Shown piece after piece: positions 1 to 11,090 of a stretch of DNA of 64,000 bases. The notes under the pieces are model-generated. The model saw only the letters and a program-made list of their open reading frames with translations, had not been told where the DNA came from and did not search any database. Origin of the DNA: Amorphophallus konjac (lineage: Eukaryota > Streptophyta > Magnoliopsida > Alismatales > Araceae); NCBI GenBank assembly GCA_022559845.1, contig CM040117.1, forward strand, positions 82,782,559-82,846,558, given 5' to 3'. Numbering within the stretch: position 1 is the first letter of the stretch; each line of letters starts with the position of its first letter. A program made the position numbers and the translations under genes.

Positions 1-75
1 GCGGAGCTGAAGAACAACAAAGCTGCGGTCCGCCGAAGTGAGGGCCAAATTAACGAAACTCTACTGAAAACTCCG

Positions 76-954
76 GTGATCGTGAGCTGCCACGTCCACC
101 ATACTGTTTACCTAACTGTGGCACATGAGAAGAAGCCTGCTGGGGGCAACGAGAAGAGCTCCAGAGGAAGAATTGTTGCTACTCCTCAGAGTCAACTTTC
201 AGCATCTGGGAAGTCCTCGTTAATCGGGGGCATCCGAGTCTACTTCAAAGGTCGCGGTGCCGAAGTTCTGCCGGATCGGATCATCCCGACTGTGCCCACT
301 CACAACACCTTCCAAGTGCTAGCAAGCCGAAGGGTGAATTTTAATGATAACAAGCAAGGGAGGCAAACCCCGAAACTGCTAAAGTTCAGACAAGTCTGGG
401 TTCCCAAGAAGACCCGAAACACTACACCGGCTTCGCAGAATTTCAACAATTCTGCTGATGTCCCCAAAAGAGGGGGCAAAAGGGCTGCGCGTGCAGAAGA
501 TACCATGGTTGTGATCTCTTCACCCACCATCAGGGTCTCCGCAAGACAAGCCCATATCTCCAAATTATCAGGGAATTCCGATCAAGTGGCCAAACTGACA
601 CGGCTTTCATACATATCGTCAGCCCGAATCCAAGTGCTACCTTCTGCCATCTCTACAGAATGCAGCCAGGAAGACACACCAAGGATGGTCCAGGAATATT
701 TCCATAGCTTCGAGGTCCCTCACGGGTCAGCAAAGGTCGCTTCAGTCATCAGGGCCGAAGAGGAAGAAAAAGACAAGATAGCACCGTTGGGGCGAATGAA
801 GAGGAGAGAGCAAGAAGCTAGAAGCCTTGAAAGGCCTCCACAAAATGAAAAGATGAAAGGAGCTTCTATATCTGAAGAGCCGACTTTCTCCCGTCAGGCC
901 CGAGGGGAGTCAGAAAGCACAAAAGAAGAATGCAAGTTCTTACTTGCAATATGA
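76..954 (+). CDS. Unrecognised basic ORF upstream of gag (element leader ORF)
   Basis: A 292-codon open frame rich in Lys, Arg, Ser and Glu, with no domain I recognise. It ends at TGA 952-954. The next 75 bases hold several stops in the same frame, so it does not simply run into gag at 1030 although the frames agree. Ogre-like elements often carry an extra ORF before gag and this could be its remnant. It does not resemble the gypsy-type domain seen at 15594-15965. It could equally be a chance opening in leader sequence. Confidence 0.35.
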   Translation: MIVSCHVHHTVYLTVAHEKKPAGGNEKSSRGRIVATPQSQLSASGKSSLIGGIRVYFKGRGAEVLPDRIIPTVPTHNTFQVLASRRVNFNDNKQGRQTPKLLKFRQVWVPKKTRNTTPASQNFNNSADVPKRGGKRAARAEDTMVVISSPTIRVSARQAHISKLSGNSDQVAKLTRLSYISSARIQVLPSAISTECSQEDTPRMVQEYFHSFEVPHGSAKVASVIRAEEEEKDKIAPLGRMKRREQEARSLERPPQNEKMKGASISEEPTFSRQARGESESTKEECKFLLAI

Positions 955-1029
955 CAGGGGTGATGAGTACACCTAACTCCCTCCAAATGAACAAGAAGAG
1001 CCGGCGAGATTGCCTGAAGAATAGACTCG

Positions 1030-3738
1030 ATGACAAGACGGGGTAGAAATGACGCTGAGCTACTGCAAACCACAAAGGGCAAGCAGCTTGCTGAAGAAAA
1101 CATAACTACTATCACCGCTAGAATAGTGGCGTCTGAGCAAGAAGGAGCATCTCTACCTCCTTCAATTGAAGGTCCTTTGGGCAACACACTCGAGGGCATC
1201 AGCAATAAGACAACAATAGACCTTGCCGTCCTGATGGCACTACAAAAGTACCAGCAAGAGATAGAACTACTGAAGAAACAACAAAATGAAAAGGCCGAAC
1301 ATGCTATGGCGCCCGAGGAGCCGGGGGCACGGGCTGAGCCGCCACGGGAAGGTTCCGACCCCACAGGCGCTCCTTCACCGGCTGTTCTACAATCTGCAGA
1401 TAAGAGCTGGGCTGCTCCCCAGCATTATTCCCAGTGGCTCCAGCCAACACGGCCAATGCCCCTTCAGATGCAGTGGCAGGCTCCCCTGTTGGAGCCTTTG
1501 CCATCCAATGCTATGACTTCGGCCGCATTATCGATGCAAACCGCCCACCTCCACCCTCAACCAACAGATCCAGTTATGATGAACAAGTTGATGGTGGAGC
1601 AGATGATTGAGACAAGGTTAGCAAAGAGGGGTGGTGATGATTACGCCCCCTTTGACATATATCAAGTGCCATATCCAGCCCATTACGCTGCCAAAAGATT
1701 GCCATCGGGCGTCAATAAACTCCCAAAATTTGACAAATACAACGGGCAAGGCTCCCCGAAAGAACATATTGCACATTATATGATAATCATGGGCGACTTG
1801 GCGGCAGATGAGTCGTATCTGCTCATGTTCTTTGGGTCTTCATTGATAGGACCTGCCTTTGAATGGTACTCTGACCTGCCGACTGGGTCTATCCACGACT
1901 GGCCAGATATGCAGCAGAAATTCAGTGAAAGATTCCACGTCATCAAGGTAGAGGTGACCGTGGCTGAGCTGTTGGCAGCCAAGCAAAAAGATGATGAAAC
2001 AGCTGTAGAATATATCAAGAGATGGGAGGATCTCAGCATGAGGTGTCGGCGTCCTCCGCATCCAGAAGACGCAATACAAATATGTAAACAAAATCTTAAG
2101 AAAGATATTCTGGAAAAGTTGATTGGAATAGAAATCCGGTCTTTTGACCGATTAAGTGATATTGCCACGGAGGTTGAAGATTTCTTCACAAAATATCCTT
2201 CCATTTCTGATGACTCAAGTTATGAAGCCAAGCAGGTTAATAAACGGCCGATACTGAAAGCGGTTCATGCTGTCAGCCTCACGATGAAAAGGCATAAATG
2301 GGTACACGATCCTCCTCTCAATGAACCTGCTGAATGTCGAGAGAGTCATCCTCCGCAGAACAAAGCAAAGAAGCTCTATGCCTTCCCCCGGGATCGGACT
2401 CGAGCATTATTCGAGTGGGCTGTCAAATATAGCAAAATCAGGCTTCCGAAGATAAAGAGACCTGCTGACGTCAGAAGAAGAGATGATCCTTACTTCTGCC
2501 CCTACCATCAAATCTTGGGGCACCCTATTGAAGATTGCCAAATATTCAAAGACATCGCCCAAGGCTTAATAAAAAGAGGGGAGCTACAATTGGAGGAGGA
2601 CAGAGTCGATCCTCCGCGCCCTCATGAAGTGCCTACTCCGGGGGCATCAATTAATGTAATATCTATATGTCAGCGACTGCCTGAAGAAGTGCCAGAGGCT
2701 TTTAGCCAACACACCAATGAAGATTGTGCCCTAGTGCCTGAAGAGAAGCAGAGAAATTGGCAAGCATCGTCAATGAAGAAAAGAACAAGATCAACATCCC
2801 TTCCGACTCCAAGAGTCCATGTTAGTGGAGCCATGGGCCGGCCCGCTCCGCCCCATATAGCTCCGGCTTGGCATCAAATAGCCCCTCCTGTGGCTATCAG
2901 AAGGCCAGTGGATAACACAAAGAAACAAGCCCCGGCGCGGGCGCATGAAGAAATCAACTCAGCCGTGGAACGGTTACAAACTATTACAGACGTGCTAGAC
3001 GAGCAGGAGCAGCTCAAGAGCCAGCCTATGCAGGTCAAGAAGCATGCCCTTCAAGGACACAATAAGTCTCACAGGCTAACAAAAAGAATTAAAGAAAAGG
3101 CAAGGGTATTCAATGCACCGAATGACCCACTGCGGGGGCAGAGGCCAGCCATATGGGAGAAGGAAAATGAGAATACAAAAGCTAAAATAAGACATGTTGC
3201 TCTCTCTTGCAACATGCTGTCAGCACCGTCCAGTGTGGCTCAAGCTGCTGATGAAGAAGATGAAGAAATTTGCTTTATGCCAAAAGGAGCAAACCAGGCT
3301 AAAGCTTCTGCCTCCCATCATGCTGCTGGACCCGGGAGAATACCAAGACACCCACCAGCCAACAAGGGAACACAATACCATGTTCCTCATAGGCTCGAAG
3401 GCATGAAACCCCAGGAGTTTATCTCGAAGAAACTGGGAGCGTCCAGCAACAATGACGGGATGCCACTCACCCTAGTCAAACCGGAGGCGCAAGATAGCAC
3501 TTCCGGCCCCTCTTGGCAAGGCCCCGCTATGATGGCACTGCTGCATCAGAAGCAGCATGAAATTGAAATGCTGCAAAGGCAGCTGAATGAAATGAATCTA
3601 AGTCCACCTATGCCGCAACTGGCAGGACATCTACATGAGGCGACACGAGAGGGTATCCTCCCTCTCAACCACTCAAGCACACAGTCTCCCGGGCACGTCA
3701 GGGGGCAACTAAAGCATCTCCGAAGATGGTGCCAATGA
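1030..3738 (+). CDS. gag: Gag polyprotein, Tat lineage, copy 1
   Basis: A 902-residue open frame. Residues about 60-85 form a short charged helix. The retrotransposon gag core covers about residues 230-390 (starts KLPKFDKYNGQGSP; includes W-P-D-M-Q-Q-K-F and Y-I-K-R-W). A zinc-knuckle variant CPYHQILGHPIEDC lies near residues 490-503. It should form the particle shell and bind genomic RNA. The last 250 residues are unusual: near residues 830-850 a second helix (MMALLHQKQHEIEMLQ) resembles the one near residue 60, as if another gag began there. The frame is intact through 2.7 kb with no pol after it. ATG 1030 is the first in-frame start after several stops. Confidence 0.8.
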   Translation: MTRRGRNDAELLQTTKGKQLAEENITTITARIVASEQEGASLPPSIEGPLGNTLEGISNKTTIDLAVLMALQKYQQEIELLKKQQNEKAEHAMAPEEPGARAEPPREGSDPTGAPSPAVLQSADKSWAAPQHYSQWLQPTRPMPLQMQWQAPLLEPLPSNAMTSAALSMQTAHLHPQPTDPVMMNKLMVEQMIETRLAKRGGDDYAPFDIYQVPYPAHYAAKRLPSGVNKLPKFDKYNGQGSPKEHIAHYMIIMGDLAADESYLLMFFGSSLIGPAFEWYSDLPTGSIHDWPDMQQKFSERFHVIKVEVTVAELLAAKQKDDETAVEYIKRWEDLSMRCRRPPHPEDAIQICKQNLKKDILEKLIGIEIRSFDRLSDIATEVEDFFTKYPSISDDSSYEAKQVNKRPILKAVHAVSLTMKRHKWVHDPPLNEPAECRESHPPQNKAKKLYAFPRDRTRALFEWAVKYSKIRLPKIKRPADVRRRDDPYFCPYHQILGHPIEDCQIFKDIAQGLIKRGELQLEEDRVDPPRPHEVPTPGASINVISICQRLPEEVPEAFSQHTNEDCALVPEEKQRNWQASSMKKRTRSTSLPTPRVHVSGAMGRPAPPHIAPAWHQIAPPVAIRRPVDNTKKQAPARAHEEINSAVERLQTITDVLDEQEQLKSQPMQVKKHALQGHNKSHRLTKRIKEKARVFNAPNDPLRGQRPAIWEKENENTKAKIRHVALSCNMLSAPSSVAQAADEEDEEICFMPKGANQAKASASHHAAGPGRIPRHPPANKGTQYHVPHRLEGMKPQEFISKKLGASSNNDGMPLTLVKPEAQDSTSGPSWQGPAMMALLHQKQHEIEMLQRQLNEMNLSPPMPQLAGHLHEATREGILPLNHSSTQSPGHVRGQLKHLRRWCQ

Positions 3739-4550
3739 GACCGCGCATGCAGTCAGACGAGCTAAAGGCAAAACAAACAATGAACATGAAGGCGGCCGAA
3801 GAGGAAGTCACTGAGGCCGAATTACAAGTGGCCAAACAAAAAGATAATGAGTCTATCACGGACTACATAAGAAGGTGGAGGAATCTCCATGAAAGATGCA
3901 GACATCCACCGAGCTACGGGGACTCTGTTCAAATCTGTAAAGAAAATTTGAGAATAGAAATTCTACGATGGGTCATTGACATTGAAGTCACGACCTTTGA
4001 ACAACTGGGCGACATTGCGGCCAATGCTGAAGCAGTTCTGGCAAGGCTTTGCTCGTCCTCTACGGCCTCGAGCCAGAAGAATAAACCAATCAACAAACCT
4101 CCGGCACAAGAAGAAGTTTGCGCCTCAAATTTTGAAGCCTTCGAGCAACAGAAGAAGAAGATGAAAGAGGCATCTTCCGTCGATCCATCAAAACAAGGGC
4201 CCCCGTTAAGGGGCAAAATGATGAAACTGTATTCCTTTCCAAAGGACAAGACTAGGGCACTTTTTGAGTGGGCCCGTGAATACGGCAAAGTAGCTCTTCC
4301 AGAGCCAAAGAAGGCAGGCGATGCCGAAAGAAAAGACGATCCACGATTCTGTCCTTATCACCAAGTGATGGGGCATCCCATTGAGGATTGCTATGTGTTC
4401 AAGGACATTATTGAAGGCCTGATCAAGAAAGGCGAACTACAGATGGGCGAGTATAAGGTGGACCCACCGTGCCCTCATCAAATATCCGTCCTTAAAAGAG
4501 CAGCCCCGCGCGACGTTACCGCCTCAACTGCTCCTCGCAAATCTGGCTGA
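3726..4550 (+). CDS. gag: Gag polyprotein, Tat lineage, copy 2 (5'-truncated)
   Basis: A 274-codon frame overlapping the end of copy 1 by 13 bases in another frame. It holds the second half of a gag core (AKQKDNESITDYIRRW, QICKENLR) and a knuckle CPYHQVMGHPIEDC, followed by KDIIEGLIKKGEL, each with a counterpart in copy 1. Similarity to copy 1 is roughly half of residues by eye, so the two are old paralogues or come from two families, not a recent duplication. The first half of the core is missing. A matching N-terminal helix lies in copy 1's frame at about 3520-3600, which suggests a single gag broken by a frameshift and deletion. Confidence 0.7.
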   Translation: MVPMRPRMQSDELKAKQTMNMKAAEEEVTEAELQVAKQKDNESITDYIRRWRNLHERCRHPPSYGDSVQICKENLRIEILRWVIDIEVTTFEQLGDIAANAEAVLARLCSSSTASSQKNKPINKPPAQEEVCASNFEAFEQQKKKMKEASSVDPSKQGPPLRGKMMKLYSFPKDKTRALFEWAREYGKVALPEPKKAGDAERKDDPRFCPYHQVMGHPIEDCYVFKDIIEGLIKKGELQMGEYKVDPPCPHQISVLKRAAPRDVTASTAPRKSG

Positions 4551-5700
4551 AGCCGATGTCTAGCAGGCCCTCATAGTTTGAATGCGGATGCTTGCCAACA
4601 AAAGAAGAATGGCAAATGAAGCAAAAAAAAAGAGAGAGAAAAAAGAAAGGAAAGGTCCTGTTCTGGGGGCAGGCACAAAAAAAAAGAAGAGAAAAAAAAT
4701 TCTTTTGAAGGAGGCCTGGATGGCTGCATCTGTCAAGGGAGATATCACTCCCCCCCCATGTCTTGGTCCGTGCCAAATAAGAAACTACCATTGTGGGGTT
4801 GGCGTGGTGGAGCGAACCACTTATCCCCTCTCTGAGGGGGTGAGCGCTCTCCTATGCACCCACCTTGGTCTGTTAAAAAATAATAATAAAAATAAAATAA
4901 AATGGATGAAGGGTAGTGACCTTACACTGCACTGCACTATCAGCATCATCTGAGCTATCTGTTAAAAAAAAAGAAGAAGCATGAATGCAAAAAGGGGGGA
5001 AAGGAACTTATATGGTCAGCAAGGCCTCCCTATCCTCCCCATAGGCAGAAGACTGCTTAGTAGCATTGCATGGTGAATGCCCAAGGAATAATGAAATGAT
5101 TACATCATCTATGGAGGTGGGAGGACCCTGCAACTGCAGCTTCTAAGGATAAGCGTCAAGAGGAGGACACTTGGCGTAAGCGTCGGAGGCCCGAACCGAA
5201 GCTATTTGGAGCATCTCCTAAAGAAATCAATGACGAAAGAAAATAGCTATTGATCTGATGTAGAGCAGTCACTAAATACTCCCAGGGGATCATGTTAATC
5301 AACAGTCCCACCGACGCTAAAGGACCTTCATTGGCCACTAGGCCTCCCGTTTCAAATACGGGTCCAAACCCTATTGGGGAATGAAAAGAACAAGTCCTCC
5401 AGAGTTGTCTGCACTCTCGGCTCCTTTATCCTCATCAAGCCAACAAATAAGCACCTTTCGGCTTCTAGTGGCCTATCTCAGCACCCCTGGTCCCACCAGA
5501 ATTCATGGTGCCTTGCCGCCCTCTTATCACACGGGGATACTCCCCACTTGTCCCACCAAGACTAACCCTCCACACTTGATCTGGGACCTATGCTCCCAGC
5601 CAATGCACTCTCATGGCCTTTCGGCATTCAGCCACAACAATGCCATATTTGTCCCATGGGACTCTCCTATCACTGCCGGTTTGGATTCCTTGCCCAATGT
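4551..5700. other. Start of element 3' UTR, non-coding
   Basis: Directly after the gag stop comes purine-rich sequence with A-runs (4616-4700, 4875-4990), then unique-looking sequence. From about 5400 it contains CTCTGCCC/GAGC words that foreshadow the 41-bp array. No pol homology is seen in any frame. Confidence 0.5.
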
Positions 5701-6610
5701 CGGCCCAATAAAATCTCCCTTTCCTTGGCATAAGGCACTCTGCCCTTGTCGAGCTCTAAATTTGCCCATCAGCCCCGTCGGGCCGAGCCCACAAAAGCTG
5801 TCCCTTGGTCGGAGGCGCTCTGCCCTAGCCGAACTTGAAAATTACCTTTTGTCCCATCGGGCTGGGTCCACAAAGTCTTTTCCTTGGCCTGAGGTGCTCC
5901 ACCCTCGCCAAGCTCGAAAATAAGCTTCGTCCCACTGGGTAGGATTCATAAAGCCCTCTTCCTTGGCCTGAGGCACTCCGCCCTCGCCGAGCCCCAAAAT
6001 TATCCTTTGTCCTACTGGGCAGGATTCATAAAACCCTTTCCTTTGTCTAGTGGCACTCCGCCCTGACCGAGCTACCTTTACCTTGGTCTAGTAGCACTCT
6101 GCCCTGACCGAGCCACCCTTTCCTTGGTCTAGTGACATTCCGCCCTAACCGAGCTACCCTCACCTTGGTTCGGTGGTGCTCCGCCCTGACCGAGCTACCC
6201 TCACCTTGGTCCAGTGGCACTCCACCCTGACCGAGCCACCCTTTCCTTGGTCTAGTGGCATTCCGCCCTAACCGAGCTACCCTCACCTTGGTTCGGTGGC
6301 GCTCCGCCCTAACCGAGCTACCCTTACCTTGGTCTAGTGGCACTCCGCCCTGACCGAGCTACCCTTTCCTTGATCCAGTGGCACTCCGCCCTGACCAAGC
6401 CACCCTTTCCTTGGTCTAGTGGTGCTCCGCCCTAACCGAGCTACCCTCACCTTGGTCCAGTGGCACTCCGCCCTGACCGAGTTACCCTTTCCTTGGTCTA
6501 GTGGCATTCTGCCCTGACCGAGCTACCCTTTCCTCAGTCTGGTGGCACTCTGCCCAGACCGAGCTACCCTTTCCATGGCCTAGTGGCACTCCGCCCTCGC
6601 CAGGCCCGTC
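5700..6610 (+). repeat. 41-bp tandem array, 3' UTR array 1
   Basis: Monomers of 41 bp, measured between successive CCTTGGTCTAGTGGCACTCC starts (for example 6081, 6122, 6163). Each contains GCACTCCGCCCTGACCGAGC. Around 14 clear copies lie between about 6030 and 6600, with more diverged ones before. The open frame on the - strand here (6047-6343) is a by-product of the period and not a gene. Confidence 0.9.
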
Positions 6611-6719
6611 GGGCTCTTGGACATCAATCCCTAGCCCCACCAATAGAATAAATAGTCAAATTCATCAATAGTCCCACCGGACAAAATATCCCGCATCACA
6701 GACGAGACTGCGTCGGGGA

Positions 6720-7105
6720 GCCCAAAAAAAAACAACAAATAATAACAAAAATAATGTTAATAAAAAAAGGAAATGAAAAGAAGAAAGAAATGAATAAAAA
6801 AAATGAATGATGAAAATGAATAAAAAAATGGGAAAATGATGATTTAAAATGAATTTAATAAACCCAACACAATTCAATAAATCCAATAAGCTAAGCAAAA
6901 TCAATCGACTCAATAAATCGATAAACCCAAAAAAAAAATTCAATGAACTCAATGAATCAACAAACTTAATAAACCCGATAAGCCCAATAAAACCAAACAA
7001 ATCAATAAACCCAATGGAATTGATAAAATCCAACAGACCTAATAAACTCAGCAAGTCAATCGACTCAACAAATTCAATAAACTCAGTCAATCCAAACTAA
7101 TAAAC
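6720..7105 (+). repeat. AT-rich AATAAACCC-type minisatellite
   Basis: A run of A-rich sequence, then many short units of about 9-12 bases of the form AATAAAcccAATnnn. It opens spurious Asn/Ile/Pro/Lys-rich frames on + and Phe/Ile/Leu-rich frames on -. It lies between two GC-richer arrays of the same UTR. Confidence 0.75.
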
Positions 7106-7129
7106 CAATAAAAGACCTCTTCGCTTTGT

Positions 7130-8510
7130 CTTGGACCTTCTGTCTGAGCAAGGTTTGTTGATCCCGACATCTCCTCGGGTCAATGTCCATTCTCTACCTT
7201 GGTTTAGACCTCACGTCTTCGCCAAGTTGGTCAATTTCGACATGACATCGGGTTGGCATCTTCACCTACATATTCTACCTTTGTTTCAGACCTATCATCC
7301 GGGCAAGGTTGGTTGACTCTGACACCTCGTCGGGTTGACATCAATATTTAACCCTGGGTCCAGGCCTCTCATACGTCTACAATTTAGTCTATCCTCACCC
7401 CAAACCTTCTATCGGGGTAGGGCCCATTGACTTCTACATTCCGTCGAGTCAACACCTATCCTACATTATACCCTTGGCTTAGGCCTCACGCCTCTGTCAA
7501 GTTCGTTGGCTTCGACATGACGTCAAGTCAACACCTATCCTACATTATGCCTTTGGCTTAGACCTCATGTCTCTGTCAAGTTTGTTGGCTCCGACAGGAC
7601 GTCGAGTCAACACATATCCTATATTCTTCCCTTGGCTTAGGCCTTATGCCTCTGCCAAGTTCGTTGGCCTCGACAGGACGTTGAGTCAACATTTATACCT
7701 TATATCCTACCGTTGGCTTAGGCCCCACGCCTTCGCCGAGTTCGTTGACTTCGACATTCCGTCGAGTCAACACCTATCCAACATTATACCCTTGGCTTAG
7801 GCCTCACGCCTCTGTCAAGTTCGTTGGCTGCGACATGACGTCAAGTCAACACCTATCCTACATTATGCCCTTGGCTTAGGCCTCATGTCTCTGCCAAGTT
7901 TGTTGGCTCTGACAGGACGTCGAGTCAACGCATATCCTATATTCTTCCCTTGGCTTAGGCCTTACGCCTCTGCCAAGTTCGTTTGCCTCGACAGGACGTT
8001 GAGTCAACATTTATACCTTATATCCTACCCTTGGCTTAGGCCTCACGCCTTCTCCAAGTTTGTTGACTTCGACATGACGTCGAGTCAACACTTATCCCAC
8101 ATTATACCCTTGGCTTAGGCCCCATGCCTTCGCTGAGTTCGTTGACTTCGACATTCCATCAAGTCAACACCTATCCTACATGATGCTCTTGGTTTAGGCC
8201 ACCCGCCTTCGCCAACTTTGTTGACATTGACAGAACGTTAAGTCAACACCTATATTGTGTTCTGCCTTTGGTTCAGGCCTCACGCCTTTTCCAAGTTAGT
8301 TGACTTTGACAAGTCTGTCAAGTCAATGGCCATATTGTGCCCTGGCCCGGACCCTTCGTCTCTTCCAGGTTGGTCGTGTTCGACATGACGTCGAGACGAC
8401 AACAATGCTTTATTTCTGCCCTTTCCTAGACATACCGCCTAGGCAAGGTTGGTTAAGTCTGACATCCCGTCAGGTTAACGTTCATATTCTACCTCTAGCT
8501 TAGATCTTTC
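7130..8510 (+). repeat. 79-bp tandem array with 318-bp higher-order unit, 3' UTR array 2
   Basis: Monomers of about 79 bp start at TTGGCTTAGGCCTCACGCCT (7474, 7553, 7632, 7713, 7792 and on) and carry a GACGTCGAGTCAACA core. Outer copies are more diverged. The block 7474-7791 is repeated almost exactly at 7792-8109, a four-monomer higher-order repeat. The two similar 77-codon frames at 7567 and 7885 are 318 bp apart for this reason and are not genes. Confidence 0.9.
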
Positions 8511-8815
8511 GTCTGGCCAGTCAATAAAAAGACCCTTTCACCTTTGGCTTGGATCCTTTTGTCCAACCAGACAACAAAAAGAACCTTTTACCTCTGACAT
8601 GGACCTTTCGTCTAGTCAGTCAACAAAAAGACCCTTTCATCTTTGCTCGGACCTTCGTCTGACCATGCAACGAAAAGACCCCTCTACCTCTGGCGTGGAC
8701 CTTTCGTCCAGTCAGTCAACAAAAAGACCCTTTCACCTTTGGCTTGGGCATTCCGCCTAGCCAGGAAACAAAGGATCCTTTCTACTTGTGACTCTACCCT
8801 TCCATCCAGTTGAAG
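8511..8815 (+). repeat. About 50-bp tandem array, 3' UTR array 3
   Basis: Five to six diverged units of about 50 bp built on CAACAAAAAGACCCTTTCAC and GGACCTTTCGTCCAGTCAGT. They form a transition between arrays 2 and 4. Confidence 0.75.
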
Positions 8816-8829
8816 AACAAAAAGACTCC

Positions 8830-9990
8830 TTCTATCTACGGCGTCATGACTTTTCGTTTAAGCCGTTAAATATCCTTGTTTGGTGTCATGGCTTTCTGCC
8901 TAAGCCGGTAAATATTCTGCCTTGGCATCATGGTCTTCCGCCTAAGCCAAGTTATCCGGCGTCATGGCTTTTCGCCTAAGTCGGTAAATATTCTGCCTTG
9001 GCGTCATGGCCTTCCGCCTAAGCCAAGTTGTACGGCGTCATGACTTTACGTCTAAGCCATTAAATATCCTTGTCCGGCGTCATGGCTTTTCGCCTAAGTC
9101 GGTAAATATTCTGCCTTGGCATCATGGCCTTCCGCCTAAGCCAAGTTGTACGGCGTCATGACTTTACGTCTAAGCCGTTAAATATCCTTGTCCGGTGTCA
9201 TGGCTTTTCGCCTAAGCCGGTAAATATTCTACCTTGGCGTCATGGCCTTCCGCCTAAGCCAAGTTGTACGGCGTCATGACTTTTCGTTTAAGCCGTTAAA
9301 TATCCTTGTCTGGCGTCATGGCTTTCTGCCTAAGCCGGTAAATATTCTGCCTTGGCGTCATGGTCTTCCGCGTAAGCCAAGTTGTCCGGGGTCATGGCTT
9401 TTCGCCTAAGTCGATAAATATTCTGCCTTGGCGTCATGGCCTTCCGCCTAAGCCAAGTTGTATGGTGTCATGACTTTACGTCTAAGCCATTAAATATCCT
9501 TGTCCGGCGTCATGACTTTTCGCCTAAGTCGGTAAATATTCTGCCTTGGCATCATGGTCTTCCGTCTAAGCCAAGTTGTACAGCATCATGACTCTAGGTC
9601 TAAGCCGTTAAATATTCTGCCTTGGCGTCATGGCCCTACGCCTAAGCTAAGTTGTACGGCGTCATGACTCTATGTCTAAGCCGTTAAATATTCTACCTTG
9701 GCGTCATGGCCTTCCGCCTAAGCCAAGTTGTGCGGCATCATGACTTTACGTCTAAGCCGTTAAAATATTCTACCTTCGCGTCATGGCCTTCCGTCTAAGC
9801 CAAGTTGTCTGGCGTCATGGCTCTATGCTTAAGCCAGTAAATATTTTTCCCATGGCATCATGACCTTCCATCTAGGCCAAGTGGTCCGGTCAAGGCTCCT
9901 TGCCTAAGCCGACGAATGCCCTTTCTTGGCGTCATGACCTTACGTCTAAGCCAAGTCATTCGGCGTCATGACCTTCGATCTAAGCCGACA
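8830..9990 (+). repeat. About 76-bp dimeric tandem array, 3' UTR array 4
   Basis: Units of about 76 bp made of two related halves: GGCGTCATGGCTTTTCGCCT followed by AAGCCGGTAAATATTCTGCC, then GGCGTCATGGCCTTCCGCCT followed by AAGCCAAGTTGTAC. About fourteen dimers are present. GGCGTCATG starts alternate at about 34 and 43 bp (9000, 9034, 9077). Confidence 0.9.
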
Positions 9991-10740
9991 AACCTCTTAC
10001 CCTTGGCTCGGAACTGTTGTCCGAACTAACGAACGAAAAGACCTCCTTTGGTTTTATACCAACCCGCGATCCCTCTAGGGATTTACAACCACATATGACA
10101 CCTTCTCTCCACTACCATGGCATCGGGCTCCCGACGCCGGAATCATTGCGGGCATTCCCATTAAGCCCTTTAGAAAATAGAAAATAAAAAAAAGAAAAAA
10201 AAAAGTAGAAAAAAAATAAAAAAAAGAGCAAAGAAAGGAAAAGAAAAAAAGAGAGAGCAAAGAGAGTAAAAAAAAAAAGAAGAAGAAAGAAAAAAGAGAG
10301 CAAGAAAAAAATGATAATCATGACGTGATTTGTGTGCTTGTTTGCCTCACGTGCATGTCTGCCTGAAATATAGTATTAACACACTTCATTCAAATTTCTA
10401 AGGCTGCGTACTCCTTTGCTAAATAACGTTGCCCTGATTTAGGATATGTGTGCGTCACGGCATACACTAAGGAACGAAAAGCTAATTCTCGGTGAGTGCA
10501 TACGACTAGGGGAAGAGTCGTAGCTATGTTGCTAGCACAACTCACTGAATACACCCTAGACAAAACTCCTACACTTCGCACATAATGTGAGCAATGGTCT
10601 TTAGTCATAGGGACGTCATAAATTCTTCTTAACACTTCATGGACGCTTAAATCTCTACACTCGCGTAAAGGGTGATCGTGAGGAAAAAGCTGCCTACCCC
10701 TTTAAAAAAAATAAAAAAATGAAGAAAATGAAGAAATGAT
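9991..10740. other. 3' UTR spacer with poly-purine block
   Basis: Non-coding sequence between arrays. It holds an A/G-rich block (10165-10315) and a sequence at 10630-10700 that reappears in reverse complement inside the Sirevirus at 38994-51364 (near 42750-42810). No gene is seen. Confidence 0.5.
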
Positions 10741-11090
10741 GATAATGGTAAGTGGAATGTGAATCCAAGTAGCCGGGAATCCCCACTGAAACAAATGAGG
10801 AGACTCGCGCGAAAACGGTGCAGCAAACTCCACAATTAAAATAAGGATGAATCCTAGTAGCCGGGAATCCCCATTGAGACACATGAGGAAACTCGCGTCA
10901 AACGGTGAAATCCATCATAAAATCATAATATAGGATGAATCCTAGTAGCCGGGAATCCCCATTGAGACATATGAGGAGACTCGCGTCAAACGGTGAAATC
11001 CACAATAGTATCATAATAAAAGACGAATCCTAGTAGCCAGAAATCCCCATTGAGACACATGAGGAAACTCGCGCCGAACGGTGAAGCCCA
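10741..11090 (+). repeat. 88-bp tandem array, 3' UTR array 5
   Basis: Four units of 87-89 bp, with GTAGCCGGGAATCCCC starts at about 10768, 10857, 10945 and 11032, each followed by GAGACACATGAGGAAACTCG and an ACGGTGAAATCC box. Two diverged copies of this unit are also found, inverted in window orientation, at 42580-42740. Confidence 0.9.

Noticed and set aside
6047..6343. 98-codon Gly/Arg/Gln-rich repeat protein on the - strand
   Set aside because: It is a by-product of the 41-bp array, whose period is not a multiple of three and whose copies vary.
8830..9990. Regular short repeats that could suggest a CRISPR array
   Set aside because: Repeats are contiguous tandem units with diverged copies and no unique spacers, in a plant retrotransposon UTR.
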